Shown here piece by piece: positions 1-11,951 of a stretch of DNA of 64,000 nt (positions are counted from its first letter, which is position 1; every line of letters begins with the position of its first letter). This stretch comes from Ypsolopha sequella (lineage: Eukaryota > Arthropoda > Insecta > Lepidoptera > Ypsolophidae). Made by a program: the position numbers and the translations under genes. The notes below the pieces were generated by a model that had not been told where the DNA came from, made no database searches, and saw only the letters and a program-made list of their open reading frames with translations. The stretch lies in assembly GCA_934047225.1 (NCBI GenBank), contig OW203984.1:6705201-6769200 (forward strand), given 5' to 3'.

Positions 1-1449
1 TTAAGTTTAAATGTTGTATTAAATGTGACGTGTAATAAGTGTTTATGATATAAGGACGATGATTGGTGGGATTGTCGGTACTTCGTAAAACTTATCATAC
101 ATTATAATTACTATGATGGAAACCATAGACAATACAATACAACATTATTTATTGCACACCAAAACAAAGTAAATAGACAATGGAAAAAGTAAAAGTAGGG
201 TACAATTGGCGGTCTTATCACTAAAAAGCAATCTCTTCCAGACAACCTTTGGACGGAGGAACTCTTAAAAGAAAGAAAACAATGTGTAGAGGCGGTGTAC
301 AAAATAAATAGATACAATTAAACATATATATGTATATTTTTAAACATCCCTATACATAAATCATATACAAGCAAAAATAAATCAGACATTGATCATAGAT
401 GATAGATGACGCAAGTGCAATAAACTCTATCAAAACCAAGCGTGTCATGTTTTACAATGAAAACGGTTTACAGCGGTTTGAATTTTAGAAGGAATTGTAA
501 GACTAAAACAAGACATAAAGAGTCAAAGTTGTAGGAGGCAATATTTGTGAAGGTAAGTCTTAACTAGCTACTGTATTTTTTAAAGGACCAAGATTGTATT
601 TTGGTAAAACGAACAAAATGCCCAAAAATTGCATTTTTTAGAGCGAGATGGAGTGAGTTAGCGGCAGACAAGGTCTTAATTAGCTAATTACAATATATTA
701 ATCAGTTCCATCAGTAACTCAGACATTATCTCATCAGCTAAAAGAGTTTAGTAAGCGATCGATCACTCACAGTGCTAACAGACATAAGCTAATGATTAGT
801 GTCAGTTCGTGTCATCTCCCTGTTGACGGAACATGAAGTAGGCTGTTAACCAACTGATGTTAGATGATTACGTCACTCTCTGGGTTCATAGAGGTGCCGG
901 CTTACAAGTTGACTTTGTCCACTTTCAAAGGAATATTGCATCGATAAAAGAATGATATTTCATTATTTTGACAACTTACAAATTATACTTTTCTATGTAC
1001 TTATTTATACCAGTTGTAAATAGCCTGCTACCTTTAAATGAAACCACATATTTTACCGATCATACTGAACAACTTTTCCCAAGAAACGTACCCACGCAAA
1101 CCATTAGTTTAGAAAATATTTAAGTTTCAAACAAAATGCGTGAATCCTACCACCCGAAATACAGAAGTTTTTTGAGGCAGCATCGTCCATGAAACAGTTG
1201 TTCACGCGCAGCGCTCTAAAAGAGACCTTCCTCGTGCGAGATAAAGTCTTTAAGTTACAGTTGAATATCTTTTCCTTTGAAAGTTTGCGCGGGTATGTTT
1301 CTTTAGAGAGTTGTACAGTATGGTCAGTAGAGTATGTGGTTTAATTTAAAGGTCGCAAACTATATACATTCTGTATACTAAGGATTTTAAAACTGATGCT
1401 GGTGATGAAATTCATCGATATGGAACAATTTTGTAATTTCATTTTATAT
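1..1449. other. AT-rich stretch, no gene recognised
   Basis: Only short open frames without recognisable domains occur here. I see no splice-flanked coding exon and no terminal inverted repeat. It could be intergenic or intronic DNA of a gene outside the window. Confidence 0.5.
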
Positions 1450-1898
1450 AGGATGCTCCGAAATTCGACCTATTGCTTGAAAGGAGTTAAACTAGAGATA
1501 ATTTCCAACAGATTACCTCTTTCAACTAGGGGCCTAAAATAAATGGTCTCGAGTTACGAAGGTTTTTAAGATATTTTTCAAACTTTCAGATTAGTAACGA
1601 AAAACAAATTATTCAAAAATAATTATGCCTCTCTCGGCATTTATTTGTAATTTTTCTGATTAATGATAAATGATTGATCATTTACAAAAAATACACATGC
1701 CCAGAATTCCCATAATCTCGGAACTAAAAGGTCTTAAGTGGAAAGAAAACCATTTTTATTTTGTAATTTTTGAAATATCGACGTGTTTTACTTGAAAAAA
1801 AATTATAATTTTCGACCCCTAGTTGATAGGCATTAATTGTTGGAAATGATCTCTAGTATAACCCCTTTCAAGGAATAGGTCGAATTTCAGAGCAACCT
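1450..1898. mobile_element. Non-autonomous inverted-repeat element
   Basis: The two ends are inverted copies. The left end reads AGG-TGCTC-GAAATTCGACC and continues with a match through GAAAGG-GTTA and AGAGAT-ATTTCCAACA. The right end is its complement. The matching arms are at least 65 bp with scattered mismatches. There is no coding capacity and no clear target duplication. This is a MITE or foldback relic of unknown superfamily. Confidence 0.6.
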
Positions 1899-2062
1899 GT
1901 AGATATGAAGATGTTACATAAGATACTCGAAGGTACCGTACGGAATGTTTTAATCGGCAGTGATCTTTGCACGACAATGATTTCGATTGTGCACTAAAAT
2001 ATTTCCGGATTTGAAATCTTCGTTATGAGAAGACTTTTTATGTTGTCAAAGGCTCTTTTCGA

Positions 2063-2120
2063 AACTATGATAGGAATAAATTTCTATATTTAATCACTTG
2101 GCGATTTATCCATCGCAAGG
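2063..2120 (+). repeat. Partial copy of the 8.7/10.5 kb repeat end
   Basis: The stretch AACTATGATA...AATAAATTTCTATATTT...CACTTGGCGATTTATCC matches the right arm of the inverted repeat near 10456-10503. It is a third, truncated copy of the same repeat family. Confidence 0.55.
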
Positions 2121-2125
2121 AGATA

Positions 2126-2302
2126 TAAATTAACATTATATCATTGCAGTATAGAAACGCAGAAAGAAAATTAAATCTGGATGTGAGGAGCTCTGAACTG
2201 GAATTCGAACCCGGGGCCTCTCTGTTCGAATCCCGGTTCAGAGCTCCTTAAATCCAGATTTACTTTTCTTTTCTATACTGCAATGATATAATGTTAATTT
2301 AA
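2126..2302. repeat. 177-bp near-perfect palindrome
   Basis: The left half from AAATTAACATTATATCATTG is mirrored by the right half ending in CAATGATATAATGTTAATTT, with arms of about 80 bp. At the centre each arm carries a tRNA T-loop-like GTTCGAA(T/C)CC(C/G) sequence and GGAGCTCTGAAC. Single-stranded, it would fold into a long hairpin. It is probably a foldback or tRNA-derived inverted insert; nothing is encoded. Confidence 0.65.
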
Positions 2303-4657
2303 AGGCTCTTTGGCTGTTGCGATCCTGGACAGGATCTGGGCTACTTTTGGAGTCGTCAACTTCCTAAATATTTGAAATGATCGGTTTCTAGTGGGATATT
2401 TTTGAAAATAATTGGGCTATTTACTAATATCTTTTTGGGATGTGGTTAGAATTTTAATTTCAATATTTATTTAACTTTCCACAAGTGAAGGAAAAAGTTA
2501 ATGTTATATCATATCAAGAGGACAAATCATTAGCAAAATAGAAGTTATAGATAGATAGATAGACTAGAATGTATGTATAATACGAGTACTTATACCACTA
2601 GAGAAAGAAGTGGAATTCCTTTTTACATCTATACTAATTTATAGTACGACCGGATCTTTGGTTGTAAATTTTATTAGTCATAACCGCCATGATAATTTTA
2701 AAACCTCTAGAATCAGTTTTAACTATAAAAAAAAAGTGTTCATGTCTATGGTTTAAATAAAGCACGCTCCCACCGCGGTTTTTCTTCGTCGACGCTCCGA
2801 GAATGCGCAATGCGTCTTTTTCTTGCCGATATTTACGATTCGAAAACCGTTTTGAGGAATATCTTTCCTGAACAATTTTTAATAGACAGATATTAAAATG
2901 AGCGTACATATCCTGTATTAAATAAGAAAACGTGGTCTTTCATTTGACCTTTAGTTATCACCACAGATTTCCATAGACAAATATATTTTTTGAACGCATC
3001 CTTATTTCTCAAGGAGCCCATTCTACCTCATATGATGACGCCACTTCCTGAAAGTTCTTAAATATTTATAAAATCGATTTAAAAGCACACAAATTCTCGT
3101 TCAGTATGTATATGTTAAGCAATCAAAATATATGTTCTATTACTATGTTAATATTATGTAATTTTAGTTTAAATAGCCCTCAGATAATTTGTTAGCATTT
3201 ACAATACCCCTTTTTATGTTCGTTTTTTTAAAATATTTTCTTTCTACCCAAAGGTTGCCTGGGAGCAATCAGCTTTAAGCAATGAGTGCCACCTTTATAC
3301 ACAATATCTGTTCTCTGTGTAAAATGTGTTTGAAAGACAATAATTGTGTTTTAAATATCTTTTTAAATGTACAAAAGCGTAATAAAAAAAATTGTTATGA
3401 CACACCTAAATTGATCCAGAACCAGAGAAAATTAACACATTGAAGTTAAAAACCAATCGAATTGCGATACCATGCAGTGACTATACTCAGACCCGTCAAT
3501 TTGGTTAAACTATATTTGTTCAAACAGACACGGTCATTTACCTTCGTGCAAGTTCCATTTGTTCATGATTCAGTCTCAATGACTTTCAGATCGAAAACAT
3601 ATCGACGTCAATGCTTGAATGAAGTAATCTCCACACATTGTACCTTGTTGCTCTTCAGTCAATAGTGTCAGCCAATTAATGCCATTGTGTGGAAAAGGAA
3701 CAAATAGCCTTATAAAATTGTAAAAACGCCCACGCCACTGGTAAGCTTTAGTGAAATCAGCATTTTCCCACACTGATGTGACAAAAACAAATGATGGGCT
3801 ATAAATCGGTTAAGTAATACGTTTTTGGTAATTCATCAGAATCACCATAAAAAAGTACTTTTCTATTTCGTTTGTTTTAAAACTGTTCATATTTGGCTGG
3901 AGTCATTACTTAAAATCCGCTCATGTCACATGATGGGATGTTTATCGAGGAAAGTAACTTTGATCTACGTTACGCTTTTATTACCATGAACACGTCTCCT
4001 GAGGTGAAATATTTTTATATTTTTTTCAATGCAAGTGCTCGTAAAGGCCCACTTTTTATGCATCAAAACCGAACAGAAAGTCGATTATTTTGCCCTAGGC
4101 CTTCATTTTTTTTTATTTATTTACAATGGTTGGCTAACCTGCAGCCTTTCCTGTGTACCATAAATGTTATACTTTTTTTTTACTGTTTAACGGCTCTGGA
4201 TACAGTGCTTTTGAGCGAACATAATTTAAAGTTCTCAAGATTATATTTGTTTTATTTCCTCACACTATGCATTGAAAAACGTAGTATGATACGAGTACAC
4301 GGGCGTAAGAGCAATAAATTACTCGGTTACGTTTAAAACACTCGCTACGCCTCGTGTATCGTCCTCGTAATTTATTCCTTTTCGCTCTTGTAGCATAAAC
4401 TACTATTAAAGTGACTCATCTATTAGTTACAGCAAAGCACCAAACATTTTGAATATTTGAAAAATTCTTATTATTACTGAAGTTAGCGATAGATTTGTCA
4501 CTTTTAGTATGAAATCGTGTCAGATGACGTCACAAGACATGCAGTTAAGCTCGTTTTGATTGCCAATGACTTCGTAATTTTTTGAGATATCGAAAAAATA
4601 ATGTTACTACTGTTTTTAGCTTTTTAAACGCAATTGATTTATATACAAGGTATTTCA
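2303..4657. other. No gene recognised
   Basis: The longest open frame (3923-4336, 137 codons) shows no family resemblance, is built from T-rich low-complexity sequence and contains repeat-like segments, so I do not call it. No TIR element was resolved in this stretch. Confidence 0.5.
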
Positions 4658-4891
4658 ATTTAAATGGAAAGTAATTTAGGAGGTGATTCAGTATCGTTAA
4701 GACATCACATTCCACTGCAAAAAACTTTTTTTTGCGCGAACTTTTTTTTTCACTTCTCAGAACAACGTGGTCCGATCAGCTGACTCAATTTGTATGGACA
4801 AGTGAAGAAAAAGTTCGCGCAAAAAAAAGTAATTTTCATTGGAATGTGATACTGAATCACCTCCTAAATTACTTTCCATTTAAATTCAAAG
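4658..4891. mobile_element. Foldback element, arms about 95-110 bp
   Basis: The left arm (ATTTAAATGGAAAGTAATTT, then AGGAGGTGATTCAGTATC, then TTTTGCGCGAACTTTTT, CACTTC) recurs inverted on the right up to 4891. The loop is about 25 bp. It is non-coding. Confidence 0.65.
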
Positions 4892-5333
4892 ACCTTATAT
4901 ATTGCGAACATAGTTTAATTTCAGTTAGGCTTTTCTGACATTAAACTATGTTCGCTAAATGCCCTAAATTACACACATATTTATTAAATCACATTCATTT
5001 AATATATTTCATTCAAAAATAGAAAAACATTTAAACAAGCTTAAAATGCTTTTTTAAGTTTGTTTCGCCAAAACCATGGCTAATTGTGCATTAATTTTCA
5101 AGTTGTTGATTCATAAACCTAACTTATACTGAACTATTGGCGTGAATTGCTGTAGACCAACATATTTTTCACTTTTAACTTCTTAACAAGAAAATCAATG
5201 TTAAGTTATGCACTTTGTACCGAACGACTGACGTTTAACCTTAAGTTGCCCGTTTTGTAGCAGACACAAATCGTTCCCCTTTAAATTGTTGAAGTAATTG
5301 GACTATATCCTAACAAACGGCTAAAGGTAAAGC

Positions 5334-5445
5334 TATAGATTGACATTCGTATTCTTTTTAAATTGACGATTCACATAATTTAACATTATAGATTGACATT
5401 CGTATTCTTTTTAAATTGACGATTCACATAATTTAACATTATAAA
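5334..5445. repeat. 53-bp tandem duplication
   Basis: The unit beginning TATAGATTGACATTCGTATT occurs at 5334 and again, apparently unchanged, at 5387, followed by a short third start. The surrounding 4892-5888 segment holds no gene. Confidence 0.85.
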
Positions 5446-5627
5446 TTGAGTTATTTTATATATTTATTTGTAATTCAGATTTTAAGGTTTAAGGTCAATT
5501 GTTTCTTTGTTTGTGTTTATTTAGATAAATATTTGTACGTCAAATTTGGCAGATTTTTGAGGAATGACATATTTAAGCATATTGTAACACCTAATTTTTA
5601 AGGACCAAAAGTCAAACAAATAAACTT

Positions 5628-5657
5628 TTCTATTCTATTCTATTCTATTCTATTCTA
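5628..5657. repeat. (TTCTA)n microsatellite
   Basis: About six copies of TTCTA follow AATAAACTT. This is a common tail form of non-LTR retrotransposons, so it may mark the 3' end of a dead LINE lying to its left. Confidence 0.7.
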
Positions 5658-5888
5658 TATAGTTTATAATAAAATACACAAACTATATACCTATTAAATA
5701 GTTAAAATATGTAAAATGTGTAGTGTCGAGAATTCATTAATTACTCATATTTTAACATAACAATAACTAGAATAAATTATGTAATATTCTGCAAGTCTAG
5801 AAAGTGTTGAGTAAACTTGTTCTTGAAGATTGATATAGAACCTTCAGTCTATGCGTTGATGTCTATTATAGGGCCGTTCAGACGACCT

Positions 5889-6020
5889 TTAAGGGCCTTA
5901 CTATTGCCAAATGGGTACTTTCTAAAGCCTACTCCTCGTTTATGGCCAAACCAAAAATAATGAAAAAATGTATTATAAATAATTGATTATTTATAATACA
6001 TTTTTTCATTATTTTTGGTT
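5889..6020. mobile_element. Truncated MITE copy plus inverted end
   Basis: The segment starts TTAAGGGCCTTACTATTGCC like the complete element at 6216 and follows it for about 97 bp. At 5986-6020 it folds back on itself (AATACATTTTTTCATTATTT inverted). It stops exactly where carbonic anhydrase exon sequence begins on the other strand. Confidence 0.7.
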
Positions 6021-6153
6021 ATGTTTGGTTCGTCGAACCCAACGAACACGATGTCCGGTAGCGTCACCTGCTTCACTTTCAACACGTTGATGTTGATGGG
6101 GCTCTGGTGCTTGCCCGAGCATTCGCTGTAACGCTCGCCCCAGTGGAGCGGGC
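6021..6153 (-). pseudogene. Isolated carbonic anhydrase exon fragment
   Basis: Read on the minus strand, a canonical acceptor (CTCTCTTCCTTCCAG) precedes an exon encoding [15 protein letters not shown], then HQSPININ, then [13 protein letters not shown]. This is the signature N-terminal part of an alpha-carbonic anhydrase domain (HWG, C-G-QSPI). Alpha-CAs interconvert CO2 and bicarbonate using zinc. After DEPN the frame runs straight into MITE sequence and a stop, with no plausible splice donor, so the exon looks truncated. The other CA exons in this window (59-63.7 kb, same strand) lie upstream in minus-strand order and begin at a later domain position, so this exon cannot splice to them in linear order. 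It is either part of a second CA gene running off the left edge or an exon captured between MITE copies. No other CA exon was found in 1-6020. Confidence 0.75.
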
Positions 6154-6215
6154 CTGGAAGGAAGAGAGATATAAAGTTTAGCCAGACTCCCGACACTCAA
6201 TACAAGCGCATAGAT

Positions 6216-6688
6216 TTAAGGGCCTTACTATTGCCAAATGGGTACTTTCTAAAGCCTACTCCTCGTTTATGGCCGAACCAAAAACAATGAAAAAATGTAT
6301 TATGAATAATCAACTCTTAGACAACATATGCAACATCTTCTTTTTCATACCACCAAAACTTCTACATGATTTTTTTTTTTACTGAATGGTGTTTTTTGAC
6401 CTCAAATTCCCTACTGCTCCTGAGTGGCTTGGCTGATTGAATGAATTTATTCTTTGATAAATAGATAAACTTTATAGCTATAAACATAACATAAGATTAT
6501 TCGATCGAGTAATCACGTCCAAGTGAAAAGTATAATTTTCTCCTATTTCGCCCTATCAAGGACGCAGCGAGCGTCGTAACAGCCACTATGCATTGCGCGC
6601 TGATATGAACGTTATTTCAATGTCGTTTCCATTGATATTTGTAGTGACAAATATCGAGCTGCTAATTTGGCGATGGTAATCGCCTTAA
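6216..6688. mobile_element. 473-bp MITE with TTAAGG ends
   Basis: The left end TTAAGGGCCTTACTATTGCC is matched by an inverted right end (TTAAGGCGATTACCATCGCC on the complement) with a few mismatches over about 24 bp. A complete second copy lies inverted at 38285-38759, which confirms the boundaries. It is non-coding. Confidence 0.85.
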
Positions 6689-6955
6689 AAAGACATCAAC
6701 GGGCGCGCGCGGTCGGGCAAACCGCTATTGAAGTGTATGAGTCTATTCTCCGGATTTGTAACAAAATATGAAGAAATAATTGTAATTGCCGAAATACAAC
6801 TTTTAGCTAAGATCAGTGTTTACCAATAGTTTACTATATTATGCTTCAAAATAGTTGGATTTTTTATAAGAGTGAAGTTAGAAAATTTTGAAATAATTTT
6901 TCTTATTTCACTTTCATGGAAAAACCAATAATTTTGAAGCTACCATAATATGTAG

Positions 6956-7131
6956 TACTAGCGACCCGCCCCGGCTTTGCACGGGCATGTATAATACATA
7001 TAAACCTTCCTCACTTCACTCTATCTATTAAAAAAACCGCATCAAAATCCGTTGCGCAGTTTTAAAGATCTAAGCATACATAGGGACAGACAGACAGCGG
7101 GAAGAGACTTTATTTTATACTATGTAGTGAT
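6956..7131 (+). repeat. Lepidopteran interspersed repeat (LINE/SINE tail type)
   Basis: It contains GCGACCCGCCCCGGC, ACCGCATCAAAATCCGTTGC and GACAGACAGCGGGAAG, and ends near ACTATGTAGTGATA. I recognise this as a high-copy moth/butterfly repeat that usually represents the 3' end of a retroposon. Flanking DNA (6740-6950 versus 9870-10025, inverted) shares further dispersed repeat sequence. Confidence 0.6.
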
Positions 7132-7510
7132 AGTGATATAGTAAACTATTGATATACACTGCTTTTAGCGAGACTTGTATTTTGGCCGTTATAAATATTT
7201 CTTGATATTCTGTTACATATTAACTCTGTAGTGGTCTCGTGGATTATTGTAAACCACGATCTTATTATGAGGACTCTATTATTTTTTTGTGTATTTTCCA
7301 ATATTATTGTTTATTATATAGAACTATTAGCCATAGATTATTTAATTATATTACATTAAAACCGACCTGTAATAAGTGTACTTGATATACCTATATTACA
7401 TAAATAAATATATTTCATTTCATTTCATAAAAAAAGGTTTTCTCGATGCTCATATTGGTTAATTGAGACGCCATGTATTTAAAATGTATTGACTACAGCT
7501 CCTGCTCACT

Positions 7511-7648
7511 AGCGATAGATCGCTGCCCAGCGATAGATCGGTGCCCAGCGATAGATCGCTGCCCAGCGATAGGTCGCTGCCCAGCGATAGGTCGCTGCCC
7601 AGCGATAGGTCGCTGCCCAGCGATAGGTCGCTGCCCAGTGATAGGTAG
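7511..7648. repeat. 18-bp minisatellite, about 7.6 copies
   Basis: The unit AGCGATAGRTCGCTGCCC repeats from 7511 with period 18. The first units have GATAGATCG and later ones GATAGGTCG. Each unit contains a GCGATAGRTCGC near-palindrome. Because 18 is a multiple of three, all frames stay open; the minus-strand LGSDLS repeat is a by-product, not a gene. Confidence 0.9.
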
Positions 7649-8718
7649 ATAAATATGATAAATAAGTATATTAAGTACTTATATGTATTATGATTACTAT
7701 ACGGGTTCAAGCAAAATCTGAGATTTTTTATCTTTTTAGAGAATTGGTTTCTAATTGATTATTCGATCTTGTAATTAATTTTTTATTTTTTTATTTGATA
7801 GGAGAAAATATAATGCTGATAATAATGAAAATATATAATGCTGTATAAGAGTAAAGAGCTTTACAAGCGATTGATTTTGCTACGGGTATGAGACATATAA
7901 TGTTGTTAAGGGGAACGAAAATACAAACAGAAATAAAATGTCAGCTTTCGGATGATTTTGTTGCAATAATTAGGTTACGTATAGCCATAAAAAAAATACA
8001 TGTTTTTGGTTGAACTTTAAGGTATTCATTTTCCACAAACCACGTTAATCGATTCATATTTGTACTGTCAATGAATTTTTTGTAACCCTCTATTGCACAC
8101 TTCTTATCGATTTTGTTTCAGGTATCGCTTTCGCGATTTTGTTGGTTTTTTTTTAATAAAATTAGTGTGAATGATATCTATTCATTTTCCAAATACCACG
8201 TTATTCGGGTCAAAAAAAGCACCCCCTTTTTCCAAAAATACGTAAATCCACTGATGCAGTCAGCGGCAGCAAGATATTGTCAGTCTACGCCTAGCGTTGG
8301 CGCCCGTAAGACGTGGAACCTGTGCCCTTTTTTGCAAGCTATAAATATCTCCCAAAACTACTTCAAAACACATTGAAATTAATTTTATAAAGTAATATTT
8401 CGAGGAGCATCATATTCCTGCCGTTAAAAACTCAACAAAATATGCGTATGAGTGATTTAGCTACATCGTGCCATAGTCATAACAACAAAACTGAATGAAT
8501 TTGGAATGAATTCATACTTTTATGCGGGAAAATAATATATGTTACTCTAAAAGAATAATTTTGTGATCGTTATTGAAACCCAAATTAATTTACTTATACT
8601 TACTGAGATCTGTAACAAAGGTCAATGACCTTTTCGTGAAATTACCCTCTAGTATTGGCTCACCATTTCAGGTCCAATAAGTGAAGTTTTTTGCAAATTA
8701 TATAGGTACACACACTTA
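7649..8718. other. No gene recognised
   Basis: AT-rich sequence with one short T-rich open frame (8113-8376) that matches no family I know. No resolved element ends. Confidence 0.5.
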
Positions 8719-10508
8719 CTTGGGATAAATCGCCAAGCATTTAAAATATAGAAATTTATTTTGAAATATTTACAGTGCATGGCAAAATTATTAGATCGTA
8801 GATAATCCTGTCGGTACATGTTCAGGTTCTGTTACGCAAAATGAAAACAATGAAACTGTTTTAGGATTAATTTGTTATCCCTATGTTTGTCTGTCTGTCC
8901 GTTTGTCTAGACAATTTTTTCTGGGTAAAATTAATAAATACCAATATAAACGGCCCTCTATAGAGCTGTAAAAACATACTTTTGACGTTTTTATTTATAT
9001 TACGTTTCAGGTTTTTACAATTTTTTTTTTTTACGTTTTTCATACAAATTTTCTCACTATGAAAATGTAGGGATGAACACTTGAGATAATATTTTGCATT
9101 TAAAAGTCAACACAGAAAGGAATTGTTGAACAAATAATGTAAAAAATATGAAAACCATGTTGTTCTATTCTAAAGGGATTAATTATCTACTGTTCAATGT
9201 GGCGATAGCTTTGTTTATTTTTTTCCTTGAATTATTTTTTACTAAGATAACAAATAGTTTAATACAAGGTTTTCCTTAAGAGGTCCCTTTACCCCTGTAT
9301 TTTTCTTAAAATTCATACAATAGGTATAAACCGAATGTGAAGTCTACAGCTTATTTTCTTCATATCTTTTTTCATGAGTATATTCTAGTGACATCTAACT
9401 ACGTCTTTATACAGCCCAAAAAGCAAAATTTGATAAAACACCATCATAAAAGCTGTCAGGATATCGTCAATATTGCCTCGTTTTTACACAAAGTTTAACA
9501 AGTTTGTATATTTTTATCTATACTGGAAATAAAAAAGAGAGAAATACAGGCGTCGTTCATGTTAAGATGACTAAGTTTACACACTTTGCTAAGTATAAAC
9601 AATTACCGTTTCATGGAAAACTGTTTTGACCTGAAACCATTTCACAAATTCAATTAACTTATTTTGAATATCTTGTCATCTTGCACTTCTTGGTGAGAAA
9701 TACAATTTCAATAAGTAAAAATACAACTTTTAGTTAAGAAAACTTATAGTTAAAACTCTGCTGTATGCATTAACATATTTTTAATTATATTACAATAGTA
9801 ATAAAATATTTGTCTTATCCGTCGTCGTGATACCAGCCGTACATTTCTTAAATAATCTGATATCACGCTTATGGAAAACCCAATTATTTTGAAGATACCA
9901 AAATATCATTAAAATATGTATATGCATATTGCAAACTTTTAACAATAAATTGTCTTAGCTAAAAGTTGTACTTTACCGTAATAATTATTTCTTAATATTT
10001 TGTTACAAATTCGGAGAAATAGCCCTTAAGGAAAACCTTGTATGAAAATATTAGTTATCTTTGTAACAAAGAAAAAAAAATAATAAACAAAGCTATCGCC
10101 ACATTGAACAAACAGTAAATTATTAATCCCTTTAGAATAGAAAGATATGGTTTTATATTTTTTACATTATTTGTTCTACAGTTCCTTTCTGTGCTTTCTT
10201 TCAAATGCAAAATATTATGTGAAGTGTTGATCTCTATATTTTCATAAGGGGAAAATTTGTATGAAAAAGTTAAACAAAAGGCCATAAAAACGTTATAATA
10301 TGTATATTTTACAGGGCTGTAAATATTAGCATTTATTGATTTTACCCAGAAAAATTGCCTAGACAAACGGACAAACAGACAAACATAGGGACAACAAATT
10401 AATCCTAAAAGGGTTTTGTTTTTTCATTTTGCGTAAAGGGACCTGAACATTTCAAACTATGATACAAATAAATTTCTATATTTTGAGCACTTGGCGATTT
10501 ATCCCAAG
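8719..10508. repeat. Large imperfect inverted repeat
   Basis: The left arm (8719 to about 9289) and right arm (about 10024-10508) are diverged inverted copies: AAATCGCCAAG, CCTATGTTTGTCTGTC-GTCCGTTTGTCTAG and GGCGATAGCTTTGTTTATT recur as complements. The loop is about 735 bp. The arms share a CCTTAAG-AAAACCTT inner end. Minus-strand open frame 10055-10366 lies inside an arm and is not a gene. This is probably two opposed copies of one DNA transposon relic. Confidence 0.65.
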
Positions 10509-11713
10509 GGTAAACAGGTGTCCCAAAAGTCAACGCTTTCCTTTGGAAGGCTGGTAGGCCAGCTCATGACTGACCAGAATATCAAATTATGACCTCAGCA
10601 AAAAGTAGATAGTCTTCGAGTTGATGGTACTTTTATAAATTCGAATAGATTTTTGAGAGTCAAAGCTAACCAGTTCTAAATTCTAAGAATAAAATTTTTG
10701 TTGCGCAACTCTGAATAGTCATGCTATTGATAAAGTCAAAAATAAACCTTGAAATGCTGTTACATCAGGAAGAAAAATAAAAACCCAATTTATGAGCAAT
10801 TTTTTGTAATTAGGTTAGTTCGATACCACACCCTGAAAAAAAATGTACTATGTTAGTTTTGCAAATTGTCTTAAATAACGGCTCATCAAATATTGTTTTT
10901 CAAATGATCTGGCAATTTCTGTGTATTACTTTTGAAAAAAAAGTTATTGCTATTTTACTACCAAAGGAGCTGCGTATTTTTTAAAATAATTATAATTTAG
11001 AATGAAAGAGTGGCGGGCAGTAAAAATATTTGACGTTCATTAGAAATGCCATTTAACACGCGTTAGAGTGAGATAAATAGTGACGCTATTTAAAATGAGT
11101 TGGAATGAGATAGTAACGCAGTTAAACGTGGTTGAATGAGAGAGGCATAATTGATATAGGCTACAGTGAGATAGATAGTGACGTGGTGCATTCCTTCTGA
11201 GAATATTTGTTAGTTTCCACTTTTTGTAATAACAACTTTAGTAAAAATTTTTTGTAAAGAAATTTTTGGTCCAATTTATTTTCCCGCAAGTGTAAAACCA
11301 GCTCAACGGGCGAAAAATATTTAAAGAATGGGTAATGGTGACAATTAACCGTCACAATATTATTATGTATCTCTAAAGGAGTGTCTGAAATGTTCCGAGG
11401 GTCAACTGATAAATCAAACACTCAAAAAACCACTTTTAGCCGACCATAATAAATTTACGTCCTGACGTGATAGCAAGTAGGATCAATGCCATGTGACGAT
11501 GATCGAAATACACTAATAAATTAGATAAAATAAAATACGTATTACTTTTGACCCTGCCTCGTCCACTCTATTCGTATTTTTGCTATGGTGACGCGAGCTT
11601 AGAGACCGGGACGAATTTCCCCCCGCGCGCTATCGTAAAATAGAATAAGCCACGCCCGGAACTGGTTTTTGTTTTGGCTATGTCATACTCTTAAAATGTG
11701 TAAAATAGTGTTA
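10509..11713. other. No gene recognised
   Basis: Includes a loosely repetitive patch (about 11000-11190) with recurrent GAGATA-ATAGTGACG words. No exon or element ends can be supported. Confidence 0.5.
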
Positions 11714-11951
11714 AAATGAAGTTGTGGAAGCCGGAAACTGGCAATAGTACTTGTATTCACGAATAAATTTCGTAAAAAAAAAATAGAGAAATCGAGAAAC
11801 AATAAAAGTTCTTTCATACATTTTGTTCGGGTGGCTATGTAACTTTTCTATGGAATAGATTTTTTTTCGTGGTTCGGGGTTTGTTTCTATAGTGAAAGTT
11901 GTTCGTATAGACGAGTACTATCGCTGGTTTCCGGTTTCCGCAACTTCATCT
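11714..11951. mobile_element. MITE, GATGAAGTTG..CAACTTCATC type, copy 1
   Basis: The left end (ATGAAGTTGTGGAAGCCGG then AAACTGGC-ATAGTAC) is repeated inverted at the right end (GTACTATCGC-GGTTTCCGG then TTTCCGCAACTTCATC), about 38 bp each. A second copy lies at 21053-21219 with the same ends but a different interior. Confidence 0.8.

Noticed and set aside
2189..2247. tRNA gene in the palindrome
   Set aside because: Only T-loop-like cores are present; the rest does not form a cloverleaf and is explained by the inverted repeat.
2634..2909. 91-codon minus-strand open frame as a missing carbonic anhydrase exon
   Set aside because: No CA motif (HFHW, ELH, LTTPP) is present and it has no convincing splice sites.
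3923..4336. 137-codon open frame as a gene
   Set aside because: Low-complexity Phe/Leu/Tyr-rich translation of T-rich DNA with repeat-like segments and no family resemblance.
7459..7710. LGSDLS repeat protein on the minus strand
   Set aside because: It is the translation of an 18-bp minisatellite, open in every frame because the period is a multiple of three.
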